Shown one piece after another: positions 54,569 through 63,923 of a stretch of DNA of 64,000 bases. The first letter of the stretch is position 1. Each line of letters starts with the position of its first letter. Made by a program: the position numbers and the translations under genes. The stretch comes from Catalinimonas sp038039535. GTDB lineage: Bacteria; Bacteroidota; Bacteroidia; Cytophagales; Cyclobacteriaceae. The stretch is from the NCBI RefSeq assembly GCF_038039535.1, contig NZ_JBBPHP010000033.1:11635-75634 (forward strand), given 5' to 3'. The notes below the pieces were generated by a model. That model made no database searches. It worked only from the letters and a program-made list of their open reading frames with translations, and had not been told where the DNA came from.

Positions 54569-54646
54569 ATGACACTTTTACTCATTCTGACCCTATTGGT
54601 CTTTGGCTATCTCTTTTATGCCATCACTCAACCCGAAAAGTTTTAA
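54569..54646 (+). CDS. kdpF: KdpF, potassium-transporting ATPase small subunit
   Basis: A 25-residue membrane peptide (TLLLILTLLVFGYLFYAITQ, ending PEKF). The single helix followed by Y-x-x-x-x-P-E-K/R-F is the usual KdpF pattern. It ends 3 nt before the kdpA ATG. KdpF packs against KdpA and stabilises the KdpFABC complex in the inner membrane. Confidence 0.88.
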   Translation: MTLLLILTLLVFGYLFYAITQPEKF

Positions 54647-54649
54647 ACC

Positions 54650-56350
54650 ATGTTTACAGAAATTTTAGGAATCGTATTGATCTTTCTGCTTTCGGCAGGA
54701 CTGGCCTGGCCGCTGGGTAAATACATCAGCAGAATTTTCCAGGGAGAAAAAACCTGGTCAGATTTTATGAGTCCTGTGGAAATTTTTCTTTTTCGCATCT
54801 CGGGCATCAACCCCAGCCGTTCCATGGATTGGAAAGAAAACATGAAAGCCCTGCTGGGACTGAACATTTTTATGTTTCTTTTCGCTTTCCTGGCCCTGGT
54901 ACTGCAAGGCTTCCATCCTTTCTGGAATCCCGTGAGTTTGGGCAATTGGGAACCTACTCTGGCTTTCAACACCGCCGTAAGTTTTACCACCAATACCAAC
55001 CTGCAACATTATTCCGGTGAGTCAGGCGCTTCACATTTCACCCAGTTGCTGGTCTTTTGCTGGCTGCAGTTTGTCAGTGCGGCTACCGGTATTGCCGCCT
55101 GTGCGTTGCTGTTTCAGGCATTGAAAAACAAATCCGTCTCTGCCCTCGGTAACTTCTGGAACCTGTTCCTGAAGTCCAATACCCGTATTTTGTTACCATT
55201 GGCAATCATCCTTTCTCTGATCCTGACTTTCAATGGTTCTACCACCAATTTTCAGGAGCTGAAGGAAGTAACCACTTTGGAAGGCGATACGCAACTGGTG
55301 GCCGGTGGTCCTACGGCTCCAATGGTAGCGATCAAACAGTTGGGAACCAACGGAGGCGGTTTTTTCGGACCTAACTCTACGCACCCTTTTGAGAACCCTA
55401 ATTACCTGACCAATGTCGCTGAAAATATAGCTATTTTACTTATTCCTATGGCGCTGGTTTTTGCCTTTGGCTTTTATCTGAAGAGGAGAAAAATGGCACT
55501 GATGTTTTTTGGTGTGATGTCCATATTGTTCATCAGTTTTGTGGCTATCTCAGCTTCTGAAGAGTTTGGCGGCAATGCTCCTTTTACGGAAACATTGGGC
55601 TTAAGTCAGCAGCCGAATATGGAAGGCAAAGAAGTACGATTCGGACCGGCGGCTTCCTCCATGTGGGGCGTGTCCACCACTTCTACTTCCAACGGTTCAG
55701 TCAACTCCATGCATGACAGCCACACACCTTTATCCGGTGGTATCTTCCTGCTGGATATGTTCATCAACGCCATCTACGGAGGGGTAGGTGTGGGCTTCAT
55801 CAATTTCTTCGTCTTTGTGATTGTGGCAGTCTTTATCTCCGGCCTGATGGTAGGGCGTACGCCTGAGTTTATGGGCAAAAAGATTGAAGCCCGGGAAGTG
55901 AAAATAGCTGCTCTGGTCGTGATTTTACATCCGCTGCTGATCCTGGTAGGCACTGCCATTGCTGCCAATACATGGACTGAAAACCCCGAGATAGGCTGGC
56001 TCAACAACCCGGCTTATCATGGACTCTCAGAGATGCTCTATGAGTTCACCTCGGCATCTGCCAACAACGGCTCTGGTTTTGAGGGATTGGGAGACAATAC
56101 AGGTTTCTGGAATATACTTACCGGGCTGGCCATGCTGTTGGGACGCTTTATCCCTATTATTGGACCACTGGCCATTGCAGGATCTCTGGCTGCGAAAAAT
56201 GTAGTGCCCCAAACCGCAGGGAGTCTCAAACTGGAAAGTGCTGCCTTTGCTGCCGTACTGGTATCTGTCATTCTGATTGTAGCAGCCCTGGCATTCTTCC
56301 CAGTCATGGCATTGGGTCCCATAGCTGACTATCTGGCTTACTTTAAATAA
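54650..56350 (+). CDS. kdpA: KdpA, potassium-binding channel-like subunit of the Kdp ATPase
   Basis: 566 residues, normal for KdpA, with about ten hydrophobic segments. Characteristic selectivity-filter loops are present: NTAVSFTTNTNLQHYSGES near residue 107, TNGGGFFGPNSTHPFENPNY near 231, and later DMFINAIYGGVGVGFINFF and EFTSASANNGSGFEGLGDNT. It binds and passes potassium in the high-affinity uptake complex. It lies between kdpF and kdpB with gaps of 3 and 17 nt. Confidence 0.98.
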   Translation: MFTEILGIVLIFLLSAGLAWPLGKYISRIFQGEKTWSDFMSPVEIFLFRISGINPSRSMDWKENMKALLGLNIFMFLFAFLALVLQGFHPFWNPVSLGNWEPTLAFNTAVSFTTNTNLQHYSGESGASHFTQLLVFCWLQFVSAATGIAACALLFQALKNKSVSALGNFWNLFLKSNTRILLPLAIILSLILTFNGSTTNFQELKEVTTLEGDTQLVAGGPTAPMVAIKQLGTNGGGFFGPNSTHPFENPNYLTNVAENIAILLIPMALVFAFGFYLKRRKMALMFFGVMSILFISFVAISASEEFGGNAPFTETLGLSQQPNMEGKEVRFGPAASSMWGVSTTSTSNGSVNSMHDSHTPLSGGIFLLDMFINAIYGGVGVGFINFFVFVIVAVFISGLMVGRTPEFMGKKIEAREVKIAALVVILHPLLILVGTAIAANTWTENPEIGWLNNPAYHGLSEMLYEFTSASANNGSGFEGLGDNTGFWNILTGLAMLLGRFIPIIGPLAIAGSLAAKNVVPQTAGSLKLESAAFAAVLVSVILIVAALAFFPVMALGPIADYLAYFK

Positions 56351-56367
56351 TAAAAAAGCATCTTAAG

Positions 56368-58407
56368 ATGAGCAAGCATAAAAATACATCTTTATTTACC
56401 GGAGCCCTGGTGAATCAGGCCCTCAAAGATTCGTTCATCAAGCTTAATCCTGCTTTGATGATCAAAAACCCGGTGATGTTCACCGTAGAAATTGGTACCT
56501 TCATCATGCTGATCGTGACTGTACTTTCTGCCCTGCAGACAGATGCCACGCTGGGCAGTCCGGGATATAATACGGTCATTACCATTTTGCTGTTACTCAC
56601 CGTACTCTTCGGTAACTTTGCTGAAGCCATTGCCGAAGCCCGAGGCAAAGCCCAGGCCGACAGCCTGCGCAAAACCCGTCAGGATACCAAAGCGAAGAGG
56701 CTGAAAGGTGAAATGGTTGAAGAGATTTCTTCTGCTCAGCTCCAAAAAGGCGATATCTATGTGGCGGAAGCCGGAGACATCATTCCTGCCGACGGAGAGA
56801 TCATTGAAGGCCTGGCTTCCATAGATGAGTCGGCCATTACAGGAGAATCCGCCCCTGTCATTCGCGAAGCCGATACCGATCAGAATTCGGTGATTGGCGG
56901 TACCAAAGTGCTGTCTGACAAGATCAAGGTAAGAGTCACTTCCCAGCCAGGCAGCAGCTTTCTGGACAAGATGATAGAGCTGGTAGAAGGAGCCAACCGG
57001 CAGAAGTCGCCCAACGAAATTGCGCTGACGATTTTACTGGCCAGCTTTACCATGGTCTTCCTGATAGTCACGGTCACCCTCAAACCTCTGGCAGATTATG
57101 CGCAGGTAGCGATTACTTTGGCTGCCCTGGTTTCGCTCTTTGTGTGTCTGATTCCTACGACCATCGGCGGACTGCTATCCGCCATTGGGATTGCGGGAAT
57201 GGACAGAGCCCTGAGGGCCAATATCATTGCCAAGTCCGGTAAAGCGGTAGAAACCGCCGGCGACATTGATACTTTATTGCTGGACAAAACAGGAACCATT
57301 ACCATTGGCAACCGCAAAGCCACCCGCTTCATTCCTTCCGATGGCGTGAGTGCCCAGGAGTTTATGGAACTGTGTGTGATGAGTTCACTTTCCGACAATA
57401 CTCCGGAAGGGAAGTCCATCATAGAACTGGCAGAGAAAGAAGGTACACAAATAGATCAGTCAAAGATGGCAAAAGCCAACTTTGTGAAGTTCTCTGCCCA
57501 GACCCGCATGAGCGGCGTAGACCTTGCCGACGGAAGCAAGCTGAGAAAAGGGGCCTGGGATGCCATCAAAAGATGGTCGCAAAACGCCAATGGCACTTTG
57601 GAGAAGATGGAAAAAGAGGTCAAAGCCATTGCAGAAAACGGAGGTACACCCCTGGCACTGGCGCTGGACAACAAACCTTTGGGTGTCATTCAGCTGGAAG
57701 ATATCATCAAGCCGGGTATACAGGAAAGGTTTGCCCGCCTGCGCAAAATGGGTATCAAAACAGTTATGGTAACCGGTGATAACCCGCTGACTGCTGCCTA
57801 CATTGCCAAACAGGCGGGCGTAGATGACTATATTGCCGAAGCCAGGCCGGAAGATAAAATGTCTTACATCCGCAAAGAGCAGGAGGAAGGAAAGCTGGTG
57901 GCCATGATGGGTGACGGAACCAACGATGCACCGGCACTGGCCCAGGCCGATGTGGGCATTGCCATGAACAGCGGAACGCAGGCCGCCAAAGAAGCCGGTA
58001 ATATGGTGGACTTGGACAATGACCCTACCAAACTGCTGGAGGTAGTAGAGATTGGTAAGCAGTTGCTCATCACCCGGGGAAATGTGACAACCTTCTCCAT
58101 TGCCAATGATGTAGCCAAGTACTTTGCCATTGTTCCGGCACTATTTGCGGTAGCCATTCCTGGTTTTGATGCACTCAACATCATGCAGTTGTCTAGCCCT
58201 GAATCGGCCATATTATCGGCAGTGATCTTTAATGCCATCATCATTCCGCTGCTGATTCCACTGGCACTCAAAGGGGTGAAATACCGGCCCATCGGAGCTT
58301 CCGCTCTACTTACCCGCAATCTGCTGGTCTATGGGTTGGGTGGTATCCTTCTGCCTTTCATCGGTATCAAGCTCATTGATTTGCTGGTATCACTCATGGT
58401 TTCATGA
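56368..58407 (+). CDS. kdpB: KdpB, P-type ATPase subunit of the Kdp potassium pump
   Basis: 679 residues. The phosphorylation motif is D306-KTGTIT (LLLDKTGTITIGNRKA). The actuator loop ITGESAPV, the nucleotide-domain segments and the hinge MVTGDNPLTA, MMGDGTNDAPALAQADVGIA are intact. Membrane segments include the CLIPTTIGGLLSAIGIAGMD region typical of KdpB. It hydrolyses ATP to drive potassium uptake through KdpA. It is 17 nt from kdpA and 51 nt from kdpC, the latter gap holding AT-rich repeat text. Confidence 0.98.
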   Translation: MSKHKNTSLFTGALVNQALKDSFIKLNPALMIKNPVMFTVEIGTFIMLIVTVLSALQTDATLGSPGYNTVITILLLLTVLFGNFAEAIAEARGKAQADSLRKTRQDTKAKRLKGEMVEEISSAQLQKGDIYVAEAGDIIPADGEIIEGLASIDESAITGESAPVIREADTDQNSVIGGTKVLSDKIKVRVTSQPGSSFLDKMIELVEGANRQKSPNEIALTILLASFTMVFLIVTVTLKPLADYAQVAITLAALVSLFVCLIPTTIGGLLSAIGIAGMDRALRANIIAKSGKAVETAGDIDTLLLDKTGTITIGNRKATRFIPSDGVSAQEFMELCVMSSLSDNTPEGKSIIELAEKEGTQIDQSKMAKANFVKFSAQTRMSGVDLADGSKLRKGAWDAIKRWSQNANGTLEKMEKEVKAIAENGGTPLALALDNKPLGVIQLEDIIKPGIQERFARLRKMGIKTVMVTGDNPLTAAYIAKQAGVDDYIAEARPEDKMSYIRKEQEEGKLVAMMGDGTNDAPALAQADVGIAMNSGTQAAKEAGNMVDLDNDPTKLLEVVEIGKQLLITRGNVTTFSIANDVAKYFAIVPALFAVAIPGFDALNIMQLSSPESAILSAVIFNAIIIPLLIPLALKGVKYRPIGASALLTRNLLVYGLGGILLPFIGIKLIDLLVSLMVS

Positions 58408-58410
58408 TTA

Positions 58411-58440
58411 GTGAGTAATGAATAATTTTCAATCTTCAAT
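58411..58440 (+). repeat. AT-rich repeat patch before kdpC, inverted partner at 59014-59029
   Basis: TAATTTTCAATCTTCA (58423-58438) recurs as its near complement TGATGATTGAAAATTA at 59014-59029 on the other side of kdpC, and GAGTAATGA appears in both spacers. A palindrome CAAATTT-A-AAATTTG lies at 59037-59051. This looks like the same class of degenerate intergenic repeat seen elsewhere in the window. Confidence 0.4.
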
Positions 58441-58458
58441 TTGTAATTTTTAATAGTA

Positions 58459-59016
58459 ATGAATATAAAATCAATCGTTGTATTAGGATTTTGCACGCTA
58501 CTCTTGTTTGGCGTACTTTATCCCCTGGCTATGGTAGGTGTGGGACAACTGATGCCCGAGCGAGCCAATGGGCTGCCCGTTTATAGAGGTGAAATGCTGG
58601 TCGGCTACGAAAATGTAGGACAGGCTTTCCATAGCCCGAAGTACTTCTGGGGAAGACCTTCGGCAGTAGATTATGACGCTTCTTCTACAGGAGGCTCTAA
58701 CCTAAGCCCCACCAATCCGGAATATCTGGACATGGTAAAAGCCCGTATGGACAGCCTCATGAAGTACCATCCCGGACTGAACAAAGAAGACATCCCCGTG
58801 GATTTGGTTACTGCTTCAGGTTCAGGGCTGGACCCTAATATTTCTGTGGAAGCCGCCAGAATACAGGCCGAGAGAGTAGCCGAAGTGAGAGGCGTTTCTC
58901 CGGAGACTGTGAATCAGCTTATTGATGCTCACATAGAAAAACCGCTGCTGGGCTTGTTTGGTCCGGGCGACTATATTAATGTGTTGAAAATCAACCTCGC
59001 TTTGGATGAAATGTGA
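58459..59016 (+). CDS. kdpC: KdpC, stabilising subunit of the Kdp ATPase
   Basis: 185 residues with one N-terminal transmembrane helix (IVVLGFCTLLLFGVLYPLAM). KdpC hallmarks: FHSPKYFWGRPSAVDYDASS, GGSNLSPTNPEYLDMVKARM, PVDLVTASGSGLDPNISVEA, and a late QLIDAHIEKPLLGLFGPGDY with the terminal NVLKINLALDE. It associates with KdpB and influences potassium/nucleotide affinity. It ends 118 nt before the porin gene. Confidence 0.97.
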   Translation: MNIKSIVVLGFCTLLLFGVLYPLAMVGVGQLMPERANGLPVYRGEMLVGYENVGQAFHSPKYFWGRPSAVDYDASSTGGSNLSPTNPEYLDMVKARMDSLMKYHPGLNKEDIPVDLVTASGSGLDPNISVEAARIQAERVAEVRGVSPETVNQLIDAHIEKPLLGLFGPGDYINVLKINLALDEM

Positions 59017-59161
59017 TGATTGAAAATTAAACATTTCAAATTTAAAATTTGAGGTCATGAGTAATGAGTAGAGCCGCCGTAGAACGGAACAATGAACAAA
59101 TGATTAGTGAAGAAAGACAAAGGAATATTAACCAATGAAACACGCTAATGAGTATACCAAA

Positions 59162-60238
59162 ATGAAAAAGACACTTTTAGCAATCGTGAGTTTTTTTTGC
59201 AGCTTAGGCCTGGTGCAGGCACAGGAGGAAGAACAGCAGGGCTTCCGCTGGGAAGGTTTTGTGGACGTCTATTACGCCTACGATTTCAACGAGCCTGCCA
59301 ACCACATCCGTCAGCCTTTTCTGTACAACCACAACCGCCACAATGAATTTAACCTCAACCTGGGTCTGATCAGTGGTTCCTATACCGGAGATAAAATCAG
59401 AGCCAATCTGGCTATTCAGGCGGGTACTTATGCGCAGGACAATTATAGTGCGGAAGAAGATCTGCTCAAGCATGTTTTCCAGGCTAATGTAGGCGTAGCC
59501 CTCAATGACAAGGATAACCTCTGGCTGGATGCCGGTATTTTTCCTTCGCATATCGGCTTTGAAAGTGCCATTTCCACCGAGAACCTGACGCTGACAAGAT
59601 CACTGCTGGCCGAGAATTCGCCTTACTTTCTGAGTGGTGCCAAGCTTACCTATGATCCTACCGAAAGTCTTACGCTGGCTGCCCTGGTCACCAATGGCTG
59701 GCAAAGGATCGCCAGGGTAGATGACAACCAGACACCGGGAGTGGGCACGCAGCTAAACTACCATCCTACAGATGCATTCAGCATCAACTGGAGCACCTTC
59801 ATTGGCAGCGATACCCCTGATGACAACAGACTGATGCGCTACTTCAACAACATTTATGCGCAGTGGCAGCCTTCAGCATTGCTGGAAATGGTGGCTGGAT
59901 TTGATATAGGTACGCAGGAAAGTCTTGAAAATGGATCATCCTACCATACATGGTACACGCCTATTGTCATTGCCCGTGTACAACTGGATGAAAAACTCTA
60001 CCTGGCTGGTCGGGCAGAATACTATGCCGATGAAGAGGGAGTGATCATTGACTATGGTGCTCCGGCTGGCTTCAGAACACTGGGTCTCTCTTTGAACCTG
60101 GACTATGAGGTGACAGAAAACGCCATGTTCAGAATAGAAGCCAGACATTTTAATAGCCCGGATGACATTTTTGCATCAGGAGGAAATTATACAGACGCAA
60201 ATACTTTTGTAGTCACTTCACTGGCGGTGAATTTTTAA
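59162..60238 (+). CDS. Putative outer-membrane beta-barrel porin of the Kdp locus
   Basis: 358 residues from ATG 59162, which starts a clean signal peptide (TLLAIVSFFCSLGLVQAQ); an upstream ATG at 59135 adds nine residues and is less likely. The mature part alternates polar and aromatic residues as in beta barrels (GFRWEGFVDVYYAYDFNEP, YNHNRHNEFNLNLGLISGSY, VTNGWQRIARVDDNQTPG) and ends NTFVVTSLAVNF with a terminal phenylalanine, the outer-membrane sorting signal. It fits the OmpL-like beta-barrel porin-2 group. Placed between kdpC and kdpD, it probably lets potassium across the outer membrane; this is inference from position. Confidence 0.85.
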   Translation: MKKTLLAIVSFFCSLGLVQAQEEEQQGFRWEGFVDVYYAYDFNEPANHIRQPFLYNHNRHNEFNLNLGLISGSYTGDKIRANLAIQAGTYAQDNYSAEEDLLKHVFQANVGVALNDKDNLWLDAGIFPSHIGFESAISTENLTLTRSLLAENSPYFLSGAKLTYDPTESLTLAALVTNGWQRIARVDDNQTPGVGTQLNYHPTDAFSINWSTFIGSDTPDDNRLMRYFNNIYAQWQPSALLEMVAGFDIGTQESLENGSSYHTWYTPIVIARVQLDEKLYLAGRAEYYADEEGVIIDYGAPAGFRTLGLSLNLDYEVTENAMFRIEARHFNSPDDIFASGGNYTDANTFVVTSLAVNF

Positions 60239-60250
60239 GAAAGATGATCC

Positions 60251-61372
60251 ATGACAGAGCCGCAGAGTTCGGAACATTTTCTTGAACTGATCAAAAAATC
60301 GCGCCGGGGCAGGTTCAAAGTCTACATTGGAATGATCGCCGGTGTAGGCAAAACCTACCGCATGTTGCAGGAAGCCCATGAATTGCTCAAAGCAGGAGTT
60401 GATGTCAAAATCGGCTTCATTGAACCTCACGCCAGGGAAGAAACCATAGCCTTGACGGAGGGGCTCCCAACAATACCCAGAAAAAAAATCTTCTACAAAG
60501 GCCACGAACTGGAAGAAATGAATCTGGAAGAAATCTTAAGCATACGACCGGAAATCGTGCTGGTAGATGAACTGGCCCATACCAATATTCCGGGTAGCAG
60601 GAACGAGAAACGCTGGCAGGATGTGCTTGAATTGCTCAATGCCGGAATCAATGTAATTAGCGCTTTTAATGTACAACATTTGGAAAGTATGGTGGATAAA
60701 GTCAAAGATCTGGCTGGAATAGAAGTTAAAGAAACCATACCCGATAAGATGCTTACTTATGCAGATGAAGTAGTCAACATAGATTTACCCGCTGAAGATT
60801 TAATCAAGCGCCTGGAAGCCGGCAAAATTTATCCCAATAACCGTATACAGGCAGCGTTGGATAACTTTTTTCAGCCTGATAAAATCTTACAGCTCAGAGA
60901 GCTTGCCCTGCGACAGGTAGCCATACAGGTAGAAAAAAAAATATCTCAGAATGTACCTACGAGTCTTCGTCCGCCCACCGAAAGGTTTTTGGCCTGCATC
61001 AGCACCAATTACGAAGGGGGAAAAAAGATTCTTAGAAAAACAGCCAGAATGGCCAGTCATTATCAGGCCGAATGGATGGTTTTGTACATACAGACGCCCC
61101 GCGAACATGCGGACAGAATCAAGCTTTCGGACCAGCGTAAGTTACTACAGAACCTGCAATGGGCTGCCAAACAGGGAGCCAGAGTGATCAAGAAAGAAAG
61201 TTCGGATGTGCCTCAGACAATCTTTGATGTGGCCCAGCAGGAGAGAATCACAAACATAGTACTGGGCAGACCCAGTTTTAGTTTTTACAGGCAGCTTACC
61301 GGTAAAAACTATTTTGACAAGCTGCTTAAGAAAGTAGCCGACACGACCATAGATATTATACTTGTATTTTAA
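60251..61372 (+). CDS. kdpD: KdpD sensor half: KdpD domain plus universal-stress domain, no kinase
   Basis: 373 residues against roughly 900 for full KdpD. The KdpD domain (about 20-230) has Walker A GMIAGVGKT (27-35), GFIEPHAREETIAL, VLVDELAHTNIPGSRNEKRW and NVQHLESMVDKVKDL. A universal-stress-protein-like domain follows (about 245-373: RFLACISTNYEGGKKILRKT, TNIVLGRPSF). The transmembrane, GAF and histidine-kinase parts of classical KdpD are absent; a separate kinase gene starts 1 nt after the stop. The protein should sense potassium, ATP or cyclic-di-AMP in the cytoplasm and must pass the signal on to another protein. It is a natural split, not a frameshift, because the next protein begins with its own membrane segment. 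Confidence 0.93.
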   Translation: MTEPQSSEHFLELIKKSRRGRFKVYIGMIAGVGKTYRMLQEAHELLKAGVDVKIGFIEPHAREETIALTEGLPTIPRKKIFYKGHELEEMNLEEILSIRPEIVLVDELAHTNIPGSRNEKRWQDVLELLNAGINVISAFNVQHLESMVDKVKDLAGIEVKETIPDKMLTYADEVVNIDLPAEDLIKRLEAGKIYPNNRIQAALDNFFQPDKILQLRELALRQVAIQVEKKISQNVPTSLRPPTERFLACISTNYEGGKKILRKTARMASHYQAEWMVLYIQTPREHADRIKLSDQRKLLQNLQWAAKQGARVIKKESSDVPQTIFDVAQQERITNIVLGRPSFSFYRQLTGKNYFDKLLKKVADTTIDIILVF

Positions 61373-61373
61373 T

Positions 61374-63212
61374 ATGAAAATCAGAACAAAGCTTACCCTC
61401 ATTTTTGCTGCGGTATTCTTAGTCCTTCTGGCTGTGGGCGGACTAGGAAGCTATTATCTGCGCTGGCTGGCCCAGGATACAGAGGCTATCATTCAGGACA
61501 ATTACCGTACACTTACCTATATGCATGCGCTAGACAATACGCTGGACGAGCTTTTAGGACAATTGAATGCTTCTCCTACCAATGAGACACGGAAGCAGGT
61601 GAATACTTTACTTGAAGAAGGAAGAGCGCGACTTGATCTTCAACAGGAAAACATTACTGAAATGGGAGAAAATTCTCTTACTTCCAATTTGATCAGGAAG
61701 TATGAGCAACTTCAGGACAGGCTTACCTCCAACACTACAGAGATTGCGCGTACCGCTATCCGCAGTGAGTTAGTGCCCTTGATACTTGACATTAAAGATC
61801 AGGCGGCTCAAATCTATGAAGTCAATGAGGATGCGCTGCTAAAGGAAAACGAGCAGGCGGTTGAAACAGCCCATAAAGTAGTACTCTACATGACTATTTT
61901 GGTAGGGTGTACTTGTGTGCTGGGCATCTTTTTTACGGTGGGTTTTCCCAAGGTCCTCACCCGCCCTATCAAAGATTTTATCTGGGCGGTACGCGAAGTG
62001 AGTCTGGGAAATTATCAAACTAAAGTTCCCCACAACCGATACGATGAACTGGGAGACCTGGCCCGGGCCTTCAATAGTATGGCAGCCAAGTTGCAGGAGT
62101 ACAAGGTAACGAATGTTTCCAGTCTGCTTTTTGAGAAGAAACGTCTGGATGCTGTCATTGACCAGATGCACGAAGCCACATTGGGCCTGGATGAAAACAA
62201 GTTTATCATTTTTGTCAATAACCGCATGCTGAACTTGTTGAACATGAACAGGGAAAAGATCATTGGGAAGTACGCGCCAGACATCGCAGTCAAAAATGAT
62301 CTGTTAAAAAGCCTGATCCGTGAATTGATGATTGGCGTTGATGAATGGGAAGAGCAAGAATTTACATCCATCAAAGCTGTGGAAAATGACCAGCAAAAAC
62401 TCTTTGCCAAACAGGTAGTAGATGTAGTGGATGAACCCACAGGTGAGAGCCGCAGGGTGCTGATCGGTCATGTGGTGATGCTTACTGATATTACCGAGTT
62501 TGCGGAAAGAGATGAGGCCAAGACGCACTTTATGGCTACACTTTCGCATGAACTCAAAACGCCTACCGCAGCGATACAGATGAGTGCAGACCTCCTTCAA
62601 AATACTAAAATAGGTGCACTCAATGAGGAACAGGCCTCTCTTTTGACAACCATCCGTGAGAACAATGAAAGGATGCAGCATATCATCCGTGAGATTCTGG
62701 ATCTTTCCAAAATTGAAAGCGGCGCCATTGATGTGAGCAGAGTGGCTGTGGATCCTGTACAGCTTATTGACAAAGCTATTGAAGGGGTAAAGCTTTTTCT
62801 CAACGATAAGCATCTCCAAATAGAAAAAATTATTGCTTCACCCTTGGGTTTAGTCAGAGTGGATCCCCATAAGACGGTCTGGGTGTTGAACAACTTCCTG
62901 ACCAATGCGATCCGCTATGCTCCTGAAAACAGCCATATCATCATCGGTGCACAACAGGACAACGGACATATCAAGATTAAAGTACAAGATCAAGGTCCTG
63001 GTATATCACCCTCAAACCAGCAAAGAATATTTGAAAAGTTCTCCCGCATTCAGGATGAGCAAAGTGAAGGCACAGGTTTGGGACTAGCCATTTCCAAAGA
63101 ATTTGTCAAGGCCATGTACGGACAGATCGGAGTACAATCCGAGGAAGGACAGGGAAGTATATTCTGGATAAGCTTTCCTATCATAAAAGCTGAAATCTAT
63201 GAATATATATGA
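61374..63212 (+). CDS. HAMP-PAS sensor histidine kinase partnering KdpD and the NtrC-type regulator
   Basis: 612 residues from ATG 61374, 1 nt after the kdpD stop (an in-frame TTG at 61362 overlaps it). A first transmembrane helix (about 9-28), a periplasmic helical sensor (about 30-165, coiled-coil-like, no named family seen), a second helix (about 166-188), HAMP (about 190-245), a PAS-like domain (about 255-370), HisKA with phospho-acceptor H392 (LSHELKTPTAAIQ), and HATPase_c with NNFLTNAIRYAPE, DQGPGIS and GTGLGLAISKEF. It should phosphorylate the regulator at 52944. Together with the KdpD half it replaces the single KdpD of Proteobacteria. Confidence 0.94.
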   Translation: MKIRTKLTLIFAAVFLVLLAVGGLGSYYLRWLAQDTEAIIQDNYRTLTYMHALDNTLDELLGQLNASPTNETRKQVNTLLEEGRARLDLQQENITEMGENSLTSNLIRKYEQLQDRLTSNTTEIARTAIRSELVPLILDIKDQAAQIYEVNEDALLKENEQAVETAHKVVLYMTILVGCTCVLGIFFTVGFPKVLTRPIKDFIWAVREVSLGNYQTKVPHNRYDELGDLARAFNSMAAKLQEYKVTNVSSLLFEKKRLDAVIDQMHEATLGLDENKFIIFVNNRMLNLLNMNREKIIGKYAPDIAVKNDLLKSLIRELMIGVDEWEEQEFTSIKAVENDQQKLFAKQVVDVVDEPTGESRRVLIGHVVMLTDITEFAERDEAKTHFMATLSHELKTPTAAIQMSADLLQNTKIGALNEEQASLLTTIRENNERMQHIIREILDLSKIESGAIDVSRVAVDPVQLIDKAIEGVKLFLNDKHLQIEKIIASPLGLVRVDPHKTVWVLNNFLTNAIRYAPENSHIIIGAQQDNGHIKIKVQDQGPGISPSNQQRIFEKFSRIQDEQSEGTGLGLAISKEFVKAMYGQIGVQSEEGQGSIFWISFPIIKAEIYEYI

Positions 63213-63537
63213 ACAACGATGAGTAGCTTTTCTGGAAGTATCTCTTTGCTTTTTTAGGTAAATAAAAGAAAATGAAGGGCAAAAAACCTTTGTCTCTTAC
63301 CGTCATTTGTATAATCGGTATTCTGGAGGAGCTTTTGCTTTGCCGCTGATATTATCTTCTTCAAGTGGAGATAATATATATTTGAGTATCTCAACTTCAA
63401 TGGGTATTACTTGAATGTTTGGACTATGGTATATGAAGAGGTAGGTAATATATATTTTACCGCCATTGCTATCATTAACCAAATTCACATTTAGATAAAA
63501 TGCAAGAGAAGACTTAGCTTTCCTTACCTACTACTAA
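63213..63537. other. Post-operon stretch with hairpin and a short protein-like minus-strand frame
   Basis: A 9-bp inverted repeat (ATATTATCT at 63349-63357, AGATAATAT at 63369-63377, 11-nt loop) lies 137 nt after the kinase stop. On the minus strand about 75 codons are open from near 63530 to the stop at 63303 with protein-like content (LAFYLNVNLVNDSNGGKIYI), but the only starts are GTG and I recognise no family. It may be a further decayed piece of the coding sequence seen at 63538-63905. Confidence 0.35.
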
Positions 63538-63905
63538 TCAAGTAAATTCCTCAGGGTTATACCCTAGGGTAGTTTTTCGTAATTTTCTATTGGCTAGCTT
63601 TCTTAATATGGTTCTTCTTAATTCAGCGAACTTCGCCCGATTAGACAAATTGGCCTCCGTGACCTTATAGCAATTGGCAATAAACTATTAGGTAGAGCAA
63701 TTTGATAGCAAAGCTTCAATTTCAGACCTGCCCACAAAAATATAGTCCTGCTCTTCAAGAGTTTTATCCACCCGTATCCGTTCAAGTTTTCATCAGCTTA
63801 GGATTCTTCTATTTCATAACCTTTTGGACTATTTTTGTAAATTCAGAAGCTAAATCTTTCCAATCAACTTTAAAAAGTAGAGTAGGAGGGAGGAGATGAA
63901 AAGGA
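63538..63905 (-). pseudogene. Decayed minus-strand coding sequence beside the IS-like end
   Basis: Reading leftwards on the minus strand: FKVDWKDLASEFTKIVQKVM, a stop, then in another frame RIRVDKTLEEQDYIFVGRSE and IEALLSNCST, two tandem stops (TAA TAG), then in the same frame KVTEANLSNRAKFAELRRTI, ending LGYNPEEFT at the TGA 63538-63540. Each piece looks like real protein, but stops and a frameshift break it. I cannot name the family. The upstream end runs into the putative insertion element. Confidence 0.4.
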
Positions 63906-63923
63906 AGCTTTTTTGAATAGGAT

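Noticed and set aside
60251..63212. Frameshift splitting one kdpD gene in two
   Set aside because: The second protein begins with its own ATG and transmembrane helix plus a periplasmic domain and HAMP/PAS, which are unlike the missing KdpD middle, so it is a distinct kinase.
63702..63899. 65-codon plus-strand frame with a hydrophobic stretch
   Set aside because: The opposite strand carries more protein-like broken segments over the same bases; the plus frame has no family or leader signals.
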